A stretch of DNA of 64,000 bases from Solwaraspora sp. WMMD406 (GTDB taxonomy: Bacteria; Actinomycetota; Actinomycetes; Mycobacteriales; Micromonosporaceae). Made by a program: the position numbers and the translations under genes. Where the stretch lies: the NCBI RefSeq assembly GCF_029626025.1, contig NZ_JARUBF010000001.1:4154001-4218000 (forward strand). The letters are read 5' to 3'. Below the pieces are notes generated by a model. It saw only the letters and a list, made by a program, of their open reading frames with translations, was not told where the DNA came from and made no database searches. This document shows, piece by piece, positions 44,337 to 52,902 of the stretch. The first letter of the stretch is position 1. Each line of letters starts with the position of its first letter.

Positions 44337-44821
44337 GGGGTGGGCCGTTCGTCGGTCGGTGGACCCGCCGTACCGCCTCGTTGGGTCTGCAACGCCTGCA
44401 TGACCCGGTCGAGGATGTCGCCGACGGCGTCGAGTTGCTCGTCGGGTAGCGCGCTGAGCCGGGTGGCCACCGCGCGTACCTTCAGGTTGCGCATGGCGTG
44501 CAGGGCGTGCAGGTCGCGTTCGATCTCGCCGGAGCGCCGTCGGTCGAAGAAGTAGGCCGGGTCGACGTCGAAGAAGTCGGCGAGGGCTTCGAGATGTTCC
44601 TTGGTGGGGTTGGTCCGTCGGCCGGTGCGCAGCTGCCAGATGTAGACGTCGGAGATGGAGCCGCCGCGACCGCGGATGGCGTCGGCGACCTCCCGTGAGG
44701 TGTACGGGTCCCGGCCCGCCGGGTGCACTGTCTCGAACAGCAGGTTGAGCTTGTCGGCCAGGGTCGACCGATCGGATCCGGCTGGGGGAGCAACGCCGCC
44801 GCCCGTCACGGCCACCTCCAT
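44333..44821 (-). CDS. XRE-family regulator of the ImmA/IrrE module
   Basis: Starts at ATG 44821. The 162-aa protein has an HTH (about 22–88: DKLNLLFETVHPAG … SISDVYIWQLRTGRRTNPTKEHLEALADFF, the actinobacterial style with a long first segment). A helical C-terminal dimerisation region with LPDEQLDAVGDILDR follows. It is probably the autorepressor of the operon and the target of the downstream peptidase. An inverted repeat CTAGnnTTA … TAAnnCTAG lies just upstream. Confidence 0.85.
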   Translation of the reverse strand: MEVAVTGGGVAPPAGSDRSTLADKLNLLFETVHPAGRDPYTSREVADAIRGRGGSISDVYIWQLRTGRRTNPTKEHLEALADFFDVDPAYFFDRRRSGEIERDLHALHAMRNLKVRAVATRLSALPDEQLDAVGDILDRVMQALQTQRGGTAGPPTDERPTP

Positions 44822-44832
44822 CGGATGTGCAG

Positions 44833-44870
44833 CTAGAGTTAGTGGTGACCGCGATCTCTGTTAATGCTAG
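44833..44870. promoter_or_regulatory. Inverted repeat upstream of the XRE gene
   Basis: CTAGAGTTA (44833–44841) and TAATGCTAG (44862–44870) form an interrupted inverted repeat CTAGnnTTA–N20–TAAnnCTAG, 12 bp before the XRE start. Position and symmetry suit an autoregulatory operator. Confidence 0.5.
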
Positions 44871-44889
44871 TTGACGGCGGTACGCGCGG

Positions 44890-45230
44890 TCAGTATACGA
44901 TCACCACCTGGCGTTTGACCAACCCTCGGCACGCCGGATCTCCGCCGGACCTGGCGTACCGATCCGTGGTGGCGCCGGTGGGTTTTCGAGACCGCTGGTG
45001 CGGTGCGGGGCGCGGAACGGGGGCGCCCCGCCCCGCACCAGCTCCGAAGCCCGCCGTCAGAGCGTCCCGGCTGGAGACGACGATCCCGGCCCGGCGGAGC
45101 ACCGCCAGCTACTGGGACAGGTTCGACGCCTCGACGTCGATCTCGGCGAGCAGTTCGCGGATCTGGCGGGGTCGCTCGCCGAGCAGTTCGAGGACCCGGA
45201 TCCGGACCGCATACGTCTGGGCCGGCAACT
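44890..45230 (-). pseudogene. ArsR-family regulator gene with nonsense mutation
   Basis: The frame reads RIRVLELLGERPRQIRELL … EASNLSQ, then TAG (45109–45111), then LAVLRRAGIVVSSRDA to a stop at 44890. Related ArsR proteins read NLSQ-[QH]-LAVLRRAG, so one codon, most simply CAG, became TAG inside the recognition helix. The N-terminus is also abnormal and has no start. Broken regulator relic. Confidence 0.65.
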
Positions 45231-45281
45231 GACCTGGCTGGTCCCGCCACCGGAGGTACCCGATGGCGGGACCATGGACGC

Positions 45282-47108
45282 TCAGCCGCCGAGCGGGAAG
45301 CGGTCCAGTACGGTCGGCGTGACCTCCGGGGTCCGCATGTCGTACACGTAGCTGGTCACTTCACCGGTGCCGGTGTCCAAGACACTGAACACCGAATAGT
45401 CGTTGCTCTGCACGAACGGCAGCGGCGTACCGGCCGGGTCGGTCAGTGGCGCGACCGTCGGGAGCTGCGGTTCCAGCCCGCCCGGGTTGCCCTGGGCGAG
45501 GTAGTTGTCCGGGTTCCACGGCGCTGGCGGAATGGGCCGGGACCGGCCGGACAGCGGGTGGTACGCACCGTACGAGTTGCCCACGTTGGACGTTTCCAGG
45601 TAGTGGGTGCCGGCGTCGGCGGTGAACCGGTTCCACAGGTGTGAGTGGCCGTTGAGGACCAGGTCGACCCCGGCGGACTCCAGCAGCGGCGCGACGTCGC
45701 GGGTCAGGTAGTTGGCCTCACGCGGGTAGTCGTAGCGGATCGACAGGTTGCCGGCGGCGTCGGTCTGCTCGGTACGGACCGGATCGGTGAACGCCGGAGC
45801 GACATTGTCGCCGAGCCCGTGTGGACCCTCGTGCAGCATCACCACGGTGTACCGCGCGTCGCGGAACTTCTTGCTCGACACCTCGCGGCGCAACCACTCG
45901 TACTGCTTGCTGCCGACCCCGATCTCCTCGAAGATGTGCGAGCCCCAGCCCTGGGCCAGCGGATTCCCATGGGACGCCGGCGACTCGGTGTAGCGGGTCC
46001 GCTGCCAGTTGGCCGGATCGGCGGCGATCCCGGTGCCGCGCCAGATCCGGGTCGCGAACAGCGAGATCAGCCGTACGTCCCCGACGGTCGTCGCGTAGTA
46101 GCGTTCGCCGCCGGCACCGCTGGTCGGCAGGCTGAAGATTTCCTCGTACGTCTCGGTGTTGAACGAGTTCTCCAGGATCCAGCGTTCCTTGATCTTGCGG
46201 TTGTTGCGCGGGTTGACCTGCTTGGCGACCTTCCGGTACGCGGCCTCGGCCACCTCACGCGGCACCGGCGCGTTGAACGACTCGTTCAGCGTCGGCAGCC
46301 CGCTGCGGCCCTGCACCTCGTGGTTGCCGATCGCCGGATAGATCGGTGCGTTCTGCAGGATCTCACCACCGGAGTAGGTGACGCCGTTGACCGTTCGCGC
46401 GGCGCGGCCCTGCAACGCCGGGAAGAACGCGCCGCCCCGCTGGTCGTCGAACCACTCCGACGCGCGGTCCGGGATGTTCACCAGGTCACCGGCGAGGAAG
46501 ACGGCGTCGATCCGGCCGACCGTCTCGACCGCCTTCTGCAGGTTGGCCGGAGTGTTCGGCATCGACTGGTGGTCGCTCGTGAGCAGGATCTTCTGGGCCT
46601 GACCGGACGCGGCCGCCGGAGCCAGGGTGTAGGTGTCGGAGGCAACCATCGCGCCGGTGTCGATCGACACCACCCGGTACGGCGTACGGCTGCCGACCCC
46701 GAGCCCGCGCACGGTCGCTTCGTGCCGCCAGATGTGCCGGCGGGTGATCTGCGCCGGCGGGTTCGGGATCTGCGAGGCCGCGTCCTCGGCGGTGCGGGAC
46801 AGTTCCCCGGTACGGGCGGCGAACACCCGTACGCCACGGATCTTGCCGCCGGTGGCGGCGGCCCGCAGTTCGGCCCGGTTGAGCTCGTCGGCGCGCTCGC
46901 CGACCACGACGACGTGGTGCCGGCCGTGGAACTCGGTGAGCCAGACGACCCGTACCGAGTTCTTCTCCGGCGACTGCAGGAACGGTTCGGTGAGTAGCGC
47001 CAGCGTCGAGCCACCGGCGCCGGCGCTCGCGCCGACCGGTGCGACGGTGCCCAGGAGCAGGGCGAGTATCGAGACCATGACGGTCGTTTGCCAGAGCGGT
47101 CTGGTCAC
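45282..47108 (-). CDS. Secreted metallophosphoesterase (purple-acid-phosphatase-like)
   Basis: GTG 47108 follows GGAGG by 6 nt; in-frame codons further upstream lack a ribosome site. The 608-aa protein has a signal peptide (cleaved near VGASA), an N-terminal fibronectin-like region (about 35–150) and a calcineurin-type metallophosphoesterase domain. Metal-site motifs are SDHQSM, AGDLVN, GNHEVQG, LHEGPHG and NGHSHLW. It releases phosphate from extracellular organic phosphates. It is the 3'-most intact gene on the minus strand before the ArsR relic. Confidence 0.85.
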   Translation of the reverse strand: MTRPLWQTTVMVSILALLLGTVAPVGASAGAGGSTLALLTEPFLQSPEKNSVRVVWLTEFHGRHHVVVVGERADELNRAELRAAATGGKIRGVRVFAARTGELSRTAEDAASQIPNPPAQITRRHIWRHEATVRGLGVGSRTPYRVVSIDTGAMVASDTYTLAPAAASGQAQKILLTSDHQSMPNTPANLQKAVETVGRIDAVFLAGDLVNIPDRASEWFDDQRGGAFFPALQGRAARTVNGVTYSGGEILQNAPIYPAIGNHEVQGRSGLPTLNESFNAPVPREVAEAAYRKVAKQVNPRNNRKIKERWILENSFNTETYEEIFSLPTSGAGGERYYATTVGDVRLISLFATRIWRGTGIAADPANWQRTRYTESPASHGNPLAQGWGSHIFEEIGVGSKQYEWLRREVSSKKFRDARYTVVMLHEGPHGLGDNVAPAFTDPVRTEQTDAAGNLSIRYDYPREANYLTRDVAPLLESAGVDLVLNGHSHLWNRFTADAGTHYLETSNVGNSYGAYHPLSGRSRPIPPAPWNPDNYLAQGNPGGLEPQLPTVAPLTDPAGTPLPFVQSNDYSVFSVLDTGTGEVTSYVYDMRTPEVTPTVLDRFPLGG

Positions 47109-47332
47109 AGGTGACCTCCGGGTCGCAAGGATCGGATCAGGCGGAGCATCGCCGTCGCAGGTGAACACCACCGTCGGCCGAGGCTGACCGGCGGGTGAAC
47201 GCCGGGCATGAGTCGGCTGGTCAGCGGTGGTGTGAGCACCGTCAGGGTCTCGACGGTGGTGGGGCCCGCCCGGGGGCCAGCGGACGGCCCCCCGCGACCA
47301 TCGGCTTGCGGGCGTCGTCGATCATCGACGCC

Positions 47333-47725
47333 ATGATCAAGAAATCCTGGGTGACCGCGTGGGAGAACCGCCGGCGGCGCCGCCGGACGAGCCGGTCCCG
47401 ATTCGACGGCTGCTGCGACTGCGACTGCTGCGACCTGGGACTGTTTTCCTCGTTGCTCGCCGTCGGCGCGCCGGCGGCGACCGCGACCCGGGCACCCGCG
47501 CTGGACCGGATGGGCGTGGCGGCGATCCGCGGCTACCGGCGCTGGCTGTCGCCGTACTGGCCGGGTCGGTGCCGGTACACCCCCAGCTGCAGCGCCTACG
47601 GGCTGGCGGCGGTCCAGGACCACGGGCTCGGCGCGGGTGGCCGGATGGCGGCGACCCGGCTGCGCCGCTGCCGGCCCGACGTGCCGCGCGGCACCCACGA
47701 CCCGGTCCACCCAAGTTCGACCTGA
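47333..47725 (+). CDS. yidD: YidD membrane-protein-insertion efficiency factor
   Basis: ATG 47333. The ~130-aa protein ends with the YidD domain (AIRGYRRWLSPYWPGRCRYTPSCS, GAGGRMAATRLRRCRP, GTHDPVP-like end). YidD works with YidC/Sec in membrane insertion. The N-terminal 60 residues are unusual: a basic stretch, then a Cys/Asp cluster (CCDCDCC) and a hydrophobic segment. The gene is usually next to yidC/rnpA, but here it stands alone between a phosphoesterase and the PTS operon, so it may be a second copy. Confidence 0.88.
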   Translation: MIKKSWVTAWENRRRRRRTSRSRFDGCCDCDCCDLGLFSSLLAVGAPAATATRAPALDRMGVAAIRGYRRWLSPYWPGRCRYTPSCSAYGLAAVQDHGLGAGGRMAATRLRRCRPDVPRGTHDPVHPSST

Positions 47726-47807
47726 GCCCCGCGCGGCCATCGGCCGATCAACCGCCCCGCCCGGACGAGGCGATCAGCTCGGCCGTCCCCCCGGCCGCGA
47801 TGATCGA

Positions 47808-49457
47808 TCAGCCAGCGGCGACGTGCGCGGACCCCGCCGCTCGCGCGCCGACCGCGTCCGGCGCGGCCAGCGCGGCCCGGGCCAGCCGCTGGCAGTCGTC
47901 GAGAGTGTGCGCGGCGAGCGCCGCCCGTACCGCCGGCACCGACCGGGCCGACATGGACAGGCTGGACACTCCCAGGCCGACCAGCACCACGGCCAGGGCC
48001 GGGTCGGCCGCCGCCTCGCCGCAGACCCCGACCGGTTTGCCGACCGCCGTGCCGGCCCGCGCGCAGGTGGCGATGAGCTCCAGCAGCACAGGCTGCCACG
48101 GGTCCAGCAGGTCGGCGAGGTCGCCGCAGAGCCGGTCGGCGGCGAACGCGTACTGGCTCAGGTCGTTGGTGCCGATGCTGAGGAAGTCGACCTGGCGCAG
48201 CAGCGCCTCGGCGCGCAGCGCGGCGGCCGGCACCTCCACCATCGCGCCCACGATGGGTAGCCCGACCGCCCTGACCTGTTCGGCGAAGTCGGCCGCCTCG
48301 GCCGCGGTGGTCACCATCGGCGCCATCACCCACACGTGGGCGCCGGTCGCACCGGCGGCCTGGGCGATCGCCGTCAACTGGGTGCGGAGCACCTCCGGGC
48401 GGCGTCGGGCGGTGCGCAGGCCCCGTACCCCGAGCGCCGGGTTGGGCTCTTCTCCGGCGTGCAGGAACGGCAGCGGCTTGTCCGCGCCGGCGTCGAGCGT
48501 GCGCAGCACCACCTTGCGGCCGCCTGCGGCGGCGAAGACCTCGGCGTACGCCGAGACCTGCTCGTCCAACCCCGGCGGCTCGGTACGGTCCAGGTAGAGC
48601 AGTTCGGTGCGGAACAGCCCGACCCCTTCGACGTCGTCGACGAGATCGCCCGCCGACCCGACGTTGGCCAGCAGCGCCACCGGATGGCCGTCGGCGGTAC
48701 GCCCGGGACCGGTGGTGGCGGCCAGCCGCTCGCGGCGGTACCGCTCGCGCCGACGGGTCCCGCTGACGGCCACGGCGTCCACTCCGACGGTGACCTCGCC
48801 GGTGGTGCCGTCCACGGTGACCAGGGTGGCGTCCGGCACGTCGAGGATGCCGGGACAGCGCACCACGGCCGGCAGTCCGAGCGACCGGGCCACGATCGTG
48901 GTGTGGCTGGTCGGTCCACCGGCGGCGGTGACCAGCGCGAGAACCCGGGAGGGGTCGAGACCGGCGGTGTCCGCCGGGGCCAGGTCGGCGGCCGCGAGGA
49001 CGAACGGTTCCCCCGGATCCGGGATGCCGGGCATCGGCTGCCCCAGGCAGACCGCTACCGCCCGGTCCCGCAGGTCGTCCAGGTCGGCGACGCGCTCGGC
49101 GAGGTAGCCGCCGGCGGCGGCGAACATCGCCCGGTGTTCGGCGAGCGCGTCGGCGATGGCGTGTGGGGCGTCCGTGCCGGCCTTCACCCGTTCGGTGACG
49201 GCGTCGTGCAGCACCGGGTCCTCGGCCATCAACACCTGGGCGCGCAGGATCTCGGCGGCGGTCGGGTCGCTGGCGGCCCCGGCCCGGCGGGCCAGCTCGG
49301 CGGCGACCGAGGTCAACGCGGCGACGGCCCGTTCGGCCTCGGCCGCCGGATCGTCGACCGGTGCCGTGGCGGGCAGCCGTGGCGCGGCGGCCATCCGGTG
49401 GACCGGCCCGGCGGCCAGACCGGCGCTGACCCCGAGTCCGGTCAGCCGCTCAGTCAT
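47808..49457 (-). CDS. ptsI: PTS enzyme I (PEP–protein phosphotransferase)
   Basis: Starts at ATG 49457, overlapping ptsH by 8 bp. The 549-aa protein has the phosphohistidine motif GGPTSHTTI (His185), a GVGLFRTELLYLDR barrel start, and catalytic PEP-site motifs (FLSIGTNDLSQY … DR, VCGEAAADP with Cys). It takes phosphate from PEP to HPr, starting the sugar-phosphorylation relay. Last gene of the operon that also carries HPr and the sugar-specific EII parts. Confidence 0.95.
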   Translation of the reverse strand: MTERLTGLGVSAGLAAGPVHRMAAAPRLPATAPVDDPAAEAERAVAALTSVAAELARRAGAASDPTAAEILRAQVLMAEDPVLHDAVTERVKAGTDAPHAIADALAEHRAMFAAAGGYLAERVADLDDLRDRAVAVCLGQPMPGIPDPGEPFVLAAADLAPADTAGLDPSRVLALVTAAGGPTSHTTIVARSLGLPAVVRCPGILDVPDATLVTVDGTTGEVTVGVDAVAVSGTRRRERYRRERLAATTGPGRTADGHPVALLANVGSAGDLVDDVEGVGLFRTELLYLDRTEPPGLDEQVSAYAEVFAAAGGRKVVLRTLDAGADKPLPFLHAGEEPNPALGVRGLRTARRRPEVLRTQLTAIAQAAGATGAHVWVMAPMVTTAAEAADFAEQVRAVGLPIVGAMVEVPAAALRAEALLRQVDFLSIGTNDLSQYAFAADRLCGDLADLLDPWQPVLLELIATCARAGTAVGKPVGVCGEAAADPALAVVLVGLGVSSLSMSARSVPAVRAALAAHTLDDCQRLARAALAAPDAVGARAAGSAHVAAG

Positions 49458-49803
49458 GGCCGGCGGCGGTCGGTGCGGCACCGGCGTTGGTGTCGGTCGC
49501 CGGCCGGTCGGCCGGCTCGGCCGTCGACTGGTCCGGCTCGGCGTCCAGGTCACGGGCCAGCAGGTCGGCCAGTTCGTCGAGCACCGCGTCGGCGCCGTCG
49601 CCCTCGGCGGCCAGGGTGACCTCGGTGCCCCGCTTCGCGCCGAGGGACAGCACGGAGAGCATGCTGCGGGCCGGTACGGCCGGCCGGTCGGCGGTGCCGA
49701 TGGTGACCGGTACGGGCGCGGTGGCGGCGGCCGCGACGAACAGCGCGGCGGGCCGGGCGTGCAGTCCGCTGGCGGAGCCGACGGTGACGGTACGGGTGGG
49801 CAT
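49450..49803 (-). CDS. ptsH: PTS phosphocarrier HPr with C-terminal extension
   Basis: Starts at ATG 49803. The 117-aa product has HPr residues 1–85 with active His15 (SGLHARPAA) and the regulatory-type Ser in PARSMLSVLSLGAKRG, then an Asp/Pro/Thr-rich tail of ~30 residues not present in standard HPr. It carries phosphate from EI to EIIA. The stop lies 8 bp inside ptsI. Confidence 0.94.
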   Translation of the reverse strand: MPTRTVTVGSASGLHARPAALFVAAAATAPVPVTIGTADRPAVPARSMLSVLSLGAKRGTEVTLAAEGDGADAVLDELADLLARDLDAEPDQSTAEPADRPATDTNAGAAPTAAGHD

Positions 49804-49829
49804 GGCTGCCTCCTTTGTCCCTGGTGGGG

Positions 49830-50870
49830 TCAGGGCTCGATGGTGACTTTGATGGCTTCGCCCCTGGCGACCACGTCGAACGCCTCGAGTGCCCGATCCA
49901 GCGGAAGCCGGTGGGTGATCAGGTCGGCGACCGGTACCGCTCCACTGGCGATCAGCGCGAGCGCTTCGGCGTTGTGCGCCGGGCTGGAGCCGTTGGCGCC
50001 GACGATCGTCAGCTCCCGGTAGTGCACCAGGTTGGAGTCGCAGGCGATGATCGGCTTGTCCTTCGGCAGGCCGCCGAAGAAGCTGATCCGGCCTTGCCGG
50101 GCGGCCATCTGCAGGGCCTGTTCCTGGGCGACGCCGGCGGCGGTGGCGGTGATCACCACGTCCGCGCCGCGCCCGTCGGTGAGCTTGCGGACCTCGTCGA
50201 TCACGTCGGTCTCGGCCCCGCAGATGGTGGCGTCCGGATGGACCAGAGCGGCGGCGAGGTCGAGCCGCTCCCGGTTGACGTCGACCAGGAACACCCGGGC
50301 CGCGCCGCGCGAGCGGGCCAGCCGTACGTGCAGGCAGCCGATCGGGCCGGAACCCATGATCACCACGTCGTCGCCCGTACCGACCTGGGCCAGGTTCTGT
50401 CCGTTGAGGACGCAGGCCAGCGGTTCGGCGACCGACGCTTCGGCGTAGCTGACCCCGTCCGGGATCCGGTTGAGCCCGTCGACCGCGAGGACCTTGGCCG
50501 GCACCACCATGTGTTCGGCGAATCCGCCGTCGTAGTGGTAGCCCATCGACTCCTGGTTGGGGCAGACCGTCATCCGGCCGCGCCGGCACTCCCCGCAGGT
50601 GCCGCAGGGGATCGCGGCGATCACCTGGACCCGGTCGCCGGCCTGCCAGCCGGTGACGTCGGCACCGACCTCGGCGATCTCGCCGGCGATCTCGTGGCCC
50701 ATCACCCGGGGTGGGGCGATGTGGTGGTGACCGAAGTTGCGGATCTTGACGTCGGTGCCGCAGGTCGAGCAGGCCCGGACGCGGATCAGCACGTCAGCGG
50801 GGCCGGGCTGCGGCCGCGGTGCCTCCTCGATGCGGACGTCGCCGGGGGAGTGGAACCGGACGACCTTCAT
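49830..50870 (-). CDS. Zinc-dependent medium-chain polyol dehydrogenase
   Basis: ATG 50870 overlaps the EIIA stop (ATGA). The 346-aa MDR protein has catalytic zinc ligands (ACSTCGTD Cys, GHE), a structural zinc lobe (CGTCGECRRGRMTVC) and a nucleotide-binding GSGPIG. It resembles sorbitol / galactitol-1-phosphate dehydrogenases. In an EII operon without a mannitol-1-phosphate dehydrogenase, it is the likely oxidase of the incoming hexitol phosphate to a ketose phosphate for FruK. That pathway is inferred. Confidence 0.88.
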   Translation of the reverse strand: MKVVRFHSPGDVRIEEAPRPQPGPADVLIRVRACSTCGTDVKIRNFGHHHIAPPRVMGHEIAGEIAEVGADVTGWQAGDRVQVIAAIPCGTCGECRRGRMTVCPNQESMGYHYDGGFAEHMVVPAKVLAVDGLNRIPDGVSYAEASVAEPLACVLNGQNLAQVGTGDDVVIMGSGPIGCLHVRLARSRGAARVFLVDVNRERLDLAAALVHPDATICGAETDVIDEVRKLTDGRGADVVITATAAGVAQEQALQMAARQGRISFFGGLPKDKPIIACDSNLVHYRELTIVGANGSSPAHNAEALALIASGAVPVADLITHRLPLDRALEAFDVVARGEAIKVTIEP

Positions 50871-51334
50871 GTGGAGCTCTCCTCTCGCACCGGCGCCAGC
50901 AGCCGGAGTACGTCGTCGATGTCGGTGGCCTCGCGCAGCGCGCGGGCGGAGTCGGGGTCGAGCAGGATCTGCGCCAGCGCGGCGAGCAACTCGACGTGTC
51001 CGTCACCTCGGGCGGCGATGGCCACGCAGACCGTCACCGGGAAGCCGTCCCAGTCCACCGCCTCGGAGAACCGCAGCACGGCGAGCGCGTCCCGGCGTAC
51101 CGCCTCCTTGCTGGCCAGGGTGCCGTGCGGGATCGCCACACCTTCCCCGACGTAGGTGGAGACGGAGCGCTCACGCTGCAGCATCGCGGCGACGTACTCC
51201 TCGGTCACCGCGCCGATCTCCACCAGGGTCTCGCCGCACCGGCGAATCGCGGCGTCCCGGTCGGCGGCGTGTTCGGTGAGCCGGATGGCCCGGCGCTCGA
51301 GCAGAGCGCCTGGGTCCGGTTGGTGGTCAGCCAT
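50867..51334 (-). CDS. PTS EIIA component, mannitol/fructose type
   Basis: ATG 51334 overlaps EIIB by 8 bp; ATG 51346 is an alternative. The 155-aa protein has the EIIA-2 active site VAIPHGT (His70) and a typical start (ERRAIRLTEHAADRDAAI). It accepts phosphate from HPr and passes it to the EIIB Cys. A separate, single-domain EIIA, as in CmtB/MtlF systems. Confidence 0.92.
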   Translation of the reverse strand: MADHQPDPGALLERRAIRLTEHAADRDAAIRRCGETLVEIGAVTEEYVAAMLQRERSVSTYVGEGVAIPHGTLASKEAVRRDALAVLRFSEAVDWDGFPVTVCVAIAARGDGHVELLAALAQILLDPDSARALREATDIDDVLRLLAPVREESST

Positions 51335-51635
51335 CGAGCCGGCCACCCTGCGCCACGGCGGCCACCAGCCGGGCCACGGCGGGGTCGCCGATGAAGATCT
51401 GCACCGGGACGATCACCGTGTCAGGTGCGCTGCCCCGGGCCCGGTCGGCCAGGCCCTGGTGGCAGACGACGACGTCGGCGTCGGCGGGGATCGCGTTGAC
51501 CGGGGTGTGCTCCACGGTCACCTGGTGCTTCTTGAGCTGCTTGCGCAGCTGGCTGGCGAGCATGACGCTGCTGCCCATGCCGGCGTCGCAGGCGACGACG
51601 ACCTTGCGGATGTCCTGCGCGTTGATCGATGCCAT
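51327..51635 (-). CDS. PTS EIIB component, mannitol type
   Basis: Starts at ATG 51635. The 102-aa protein has the EIIB phosphocysteine loop VVACDAGMGSS (Cys16) of mannitol-type enzymes and a VVVCHQGLADRA strand–helix. It relays phosphate to the substrate bound in EIIC. A free-standing protein rather than fused to EIIC as in E. coli MtlA. Confidence 0.93.
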   Translation of the reverse strand: MASINAQDIRKVVVACDAGMGSSVMLASQLRKQLKKHQVTVEHTPVNAIPADADVVVCHQGLADRARGSAPDTVIVPVQIFIGDPAVARLVAAVAQGGRLDG

Positions 51636-51676
51636 GGGCTTCGTGCCTCCGTGGTCGCGGTGTGGGGTGGGTCGGA

Positions 51677-52834
51677 TCAGTAGCTGCTCGGGGTGGACCG
51701 GTAGGCGTGCGCACCGGCGGGGTCGCCGGCCGGGGTGTCCAGGGTGGCTGCCTGGGGGCCGGTGTTCTCCTCGACCGGCTCTTTGCCCTCGCCGCGACCG
51801 AAGCCGAGCAGGACGGAGGCGACGGCGAAGGTGACCGCCGCCGAGAGGACCACGCCGAGCAGGACCGGGAACCAGCCGCCTCGGGGGGTGACGGCCAGGT
51901 AGGCGAAGATGCTGCCCGGCGACGGGGTGGCGACCAGGCCGGCACCGGTGATCATGAAGGTCCAGACCCCGGTCGCGCCACCGGCGATCATCGCGAGGAT
52001 CAGTCGGGGCTTCATCAGCACGTACGGGAAGTAGATCTCGTGGATGCCGCCGAGGAAGTGGATGATGATCGCCGCCGGGGTGCTGGCCCGCAGCAGGCGG
52101 GGGCCGAAGAGCAGGAACGCGACCAGCAGGCCGAGGCCGGGGCCGGGGTTCGACTCGATCATGAACAGGATGGACTTGCCGTCGGTCGCGGCTTCGGCGA
52201 CGCCCAGCGGACCGAACACCCCGTGGTTGATCGCGTTGTTGAGGAACAGCACCTTGGCCGGTTCGACCAGGATCGACACGAACGGCAGCAGGCTGTGGCC
52301 GACCATCCAGTCGACGGCGGAACCGGCGGCGTCGGTGGCGGCGCGGACCACCGGGCCGATCGCCAGCACACCGACGAGCGCCATCGCGCCGCCGATGATG
52401 CCGGACGAGAAGTTGTTGATCAGCATCTCGAAGCCGGCCGGGACCTTGTCCTCGATCAGGTCGTCGAAGAGCTTCAGCAGGTACGCCGTCAGCGGGCCGA
52501 TGAGCATCGCGCCGAGGAACATCGGCACGTCCGACCCGACGATGATGCCGACCGTGGCGACCGCGCCGACGACCGCGCCGCGCTGACCGTGCACCAGCCG
52601 ACCGCCGGTGTAGCCGATCAGGATCGGCAGCAGGCTGGCGATCATCGGGCCGACCAGTCCGCCGAGGGTCTCGTTCGGGAAGTAGCCGGTGGGGATGAAC
52701 AACGCGGTGATCAGACCCCAGGCGATGAACGCCCCGATGTTGGGCATCACCATGCCGGCGAGGTGTCCACCGAATCGCTGGACGGCGGCCTTGACCCCGG
52801 TGCCCTGCACCTGGGGTGTGTAGTCGGTGGCCAT
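51677..52834 (-). CDS. PTS EIIC component, mannitol-type permease
   Basis: Starts at ATG 52834. The 385-aa membrane protein has about eight helices and family signatures (GGHLAGMVMPNIGAFIAWG, NNFSSGIIGG, FLNNAINHG, and the substrate-site GGIHEIYFPYVLMKP). It binds and translocates a hexitol while EIIB phosphorylates it. The C-terminal ~50 residues are a cytosolic linker-like tail where the EIIB domain would be fused in MtlA. Mannitol is the best guess; other hexitols are possible. Confidence 0.92.
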   Translation of the reverse strand: MATDYTPQVQGTGVKAAVQRFGGHLAGMVMPNIGAFIAWGLITALFIPTGYFPNETLGGLVGPMIASLLPILIGYTGGRLVHGQRGAVVGAVATVGIIVGSDVPMFLGAMLIGPLTAYLLKLFDDLIEDKVPAGFEMLINNFSSGIIGGAMALVGVLAIGPVVRAATDAAGSAVDWMVGHSLLPFVSILVEPAKVLFLNNAINHGVFGPLGVAEAATDGKSILFMIESNPGPGLGLLVAFLLFGPRLLRASTPAAIIIHFLGGIHEIYFPYVLMKPRLILAMIAGGATGVWTFMITGAGLVATPSPGSIFAYLAVTPRGGWFPVLLGVVLSAAVTFAVASVLLGFGRGEGKEPVEENTGPQAATLDTPAGDPAGAHAYRSTPSSY

Positions 52835-52902
52835 GTCTGCGGCTCCTTTATCTGCGGGGGTTGGGGGTAGGCGATCGGTTGGTGGTCATCGAGGGAACGA
52901 GC

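Noticed and set aside
47333-47520. CCDCDCC cluster in the YidD N-terminus as a metal-binding domain
   Set aside because: Cysteine clusters occur in this variable region of actinobacterial YidD proteins and there is no spacing typical of a known metal site.
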